Shown here: piece by piece, positions 13,948 to 15,164 of the stretch
Position numbering within the stretch: the stretch's first letter is position 1
Layout of the letters: every line of letters begins with the position of its first letter
NCBI GenBank assembly: GCA_025453505.1
Contig: JALOQG010000035.1
Location: 1 to 15,164 of the forward strand
DNA length: 15,164 nucleotides
Source: Myxococcota bacterium
GTDB lineage: Bacteria > Myxococcota_A > UBA9160 > PR03
Direction: 5' to 3'
Notes under the pieces: generated by a model
Database searches by the model: none
Seen by the model: only the letters and a program-made list of their open reading frames with translations
What the model was told of the DNA's origin: nothing
Position numbers and translations under genes: made by a program

Positions 13948-14034
13948 GGAGACCTCCTTCATGGCGGGGGGCATTCTACTCGCAGGCGCGGGCGTGCGGG
14001 GTATCATGCCTCGCCGCCCACGAAGGAGCCCCCG
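13948..14034. promoter_or_regulatory. Divergent promoter region between CoA-transferase and luciferase-like genes
   Basis: This 87-base gap contains two -10-like hexamers, one per direction: TATCAT at 14002-14007 on the plus strand, and TAGAAT on the minus strand (13978-13973). Each differs from TATAAT at one position. No good -35 box is found at the usual distance for either. On the plus strand AAGGAG at 14023-14028 is 6 bases before the ATG at 14035. Shared control of the two genes is plausible from the arrangement. Confidence 0.4.
13952..13959 (-). promoter_or_regulatory. Shine-Dalgarno sequence deciding the CoA-transferase start
   Basis: On the minus strand AAGGAGGT lies 4 bases before the ATG at 13947. 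It is the strongest ribosome-binding site in the window, and it overlaps codons of the longer alternative frame, so the shorter start is preferred. Confidence 0.8.
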
Positions 14035-14895
<861 letters not shown>

Positions 14896-15069
14896 GCCGA
14901 GGCGATGGCCGCCGTTCCGGACGAACTGGTCGATTCGATCGCGCTGCTCGGCACGAAGGAGCGCATCCGCGACCGTCTCGACGCCTGGAAGGCATCGCCG
15001 GTGAAGACGCTGCTGATCGGCGCCGGACAGCCCGAAGCCCTGCGGACGCTGGCGGAACTGGCGCTCTGA
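14896..15069 (+). pseudogene. Detached C-terminal segment of the luciferase-like oxidoreductase
   Basis: Read in the same frame as the gene before it, these bases encode 57 residues starting AEAMAAVPDELVDSIALLG, then KERIRDRLDAWK and KTLLIGAGQPEALRTLAEL, ending at TGA 15067-15069. This is the usual end of F420-dependent luciferase-like enzymes (the 'AVPDELVD...G..ERIRDRL..W' region), so it belongs to the same gene. Only the TAG at 14893-14895 separates it. An in-frame ATG at 14905 has no ribosome-binding site, so independent translation is unlikely. Confidence 0.85.
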
Positions 15070-15070
15070 G

Positions 15071-15164
15071 CCGCGCTCGCCTGCGGCTCGCTACGCGCAA
15101 CCTGGGAACGAGTCGCCCGCAGGCGACTCTCCCCCTCGCCGCTCGCCTTCAGCTCGCTACGCGG
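15071..15164. repeat. Intergenic repeat: two imperfect direct repeats flanking a perfect hairpin (runs to window edge)
   Basis: A 24-base unit occurs at 15074-15097 and again at 15140-15163. The copies share CGCTCGCCT and GCTCGCTACGCG and differ only in three bases between these blocks. Between them, 15110-15117 and 15122-15129 form a perfect 8-bp stem around a CGCA loop, followed by TCCCC. No reading frame of interest crosses the region. Hairpins between short direct repeats just after a stop codon are typical of REP-like dispersed elements and may also act as terminators. The element may continue beyond the window. Confidence 0.6.
15110..15129 (+). terminator. Terminator-like or REP-type hairpin after the luciferase-like gene
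   Basis: A perfect 8-bp stem (GAGTCGCC paired with GGCGACTC) with a 4-base loop lies 41 bases after the TGA at 15067-15069. It is followed by TCCCC rather than a T-run, so Rho-independent termination would be weak; a repeat-element role is the alternative. Confidence 0.4.

Noticed and set aside
12508..14034. Long in-frame extension upstream of the luciferase-like gene
   Set aside because: It is antisense to the CopD-like and CoA-transferase genes and lacks family similarity. The ATG at 14035 has a good ribosome-binding site.

Overview
The window is a G+C-rich bacterial segment (codon third positions are mostly G or C) from a Gram-negative organism. Apolipoprotein N-acyltransferase (lnt), an RND-type efflux pump with a lipoprotein-like adaptor, and several exported proteins all imply an outer membrane and a periplasm. 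A CaiB/BaiF CoA-transferase, a luciferase-like (possibly F420-dependent) oxidoreductase and a pectin-acetylesterase/Notum-like secreted hydrolase would fit an uncultured deltaproteobacterial-type lineage (Myxococcota, Desulfobacterota or Binatota-like). That placement is an inference and no marker gene here settles it. No tRNA, rRNA, CRISPR array, insertion sequence or phage gene was seen.

Layout. Bases 1-869 hold the C-terminal part of a polytopic membrane protein with softer codon usage than the rest. Bases 897-6725 look like one plus-strand transcription unit: a PhyH-type dioxygenase, an RND inner-membrane pump, its periplasmic adaptor, and a small membrane-anchored helical protein. The RND gene is broken: about 50 bp appear to be missing after position 2349, which shifts the frame. 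The secreted Notum-like hydrolase (6846-8168) has its own leader region. It is followed by an exported ankyrin-repeat protein (8195-8914) that runs into lnt (8878 or 8911 to 10401).

From 10427 to 11576 two minus-strand genes, a DUF2007/zinc-ribbon membrane protein and a YiiM-like MOSC protein, converge on lnt. The MOSC gene diverges from a HhH-GPD DNA glycosylase (11654-12304). That glycosylase converges on a CopD-like membrane protein so tightly that both stop codons lie in one 6-bp palindrome. The CopD-like gene is joined by a 4-bp stop/start overlap to the CaiB/BaiF CoA-transferase on the minus strand. The CoA-transferase in turn diverges from a luciferase-like oxidoreductase, which has an in-frame TAG 57 sense codons before its apparent natural end. 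The last 95 bases contain a perfect hairpin between two imperfect direct repeats and look like a dispersed intergenic repeat.

How the genes may work together: the adaptor and RND pump would export a small molecule if the pump is functional, and the adjoining dioxygenase may modify that molecule. MOSC and glycosylase are both linked to damaged or modified DNA bases. CaiB and the luciferase-like enzyme suggest acyl-CoA and hydride-transfer catabolism. Most genes are ordinary family members. The strongest anomalies are two apparent gene disruptions (RND and luciferase-like), which could be true decay or sequence errors, and the terminal repeat.
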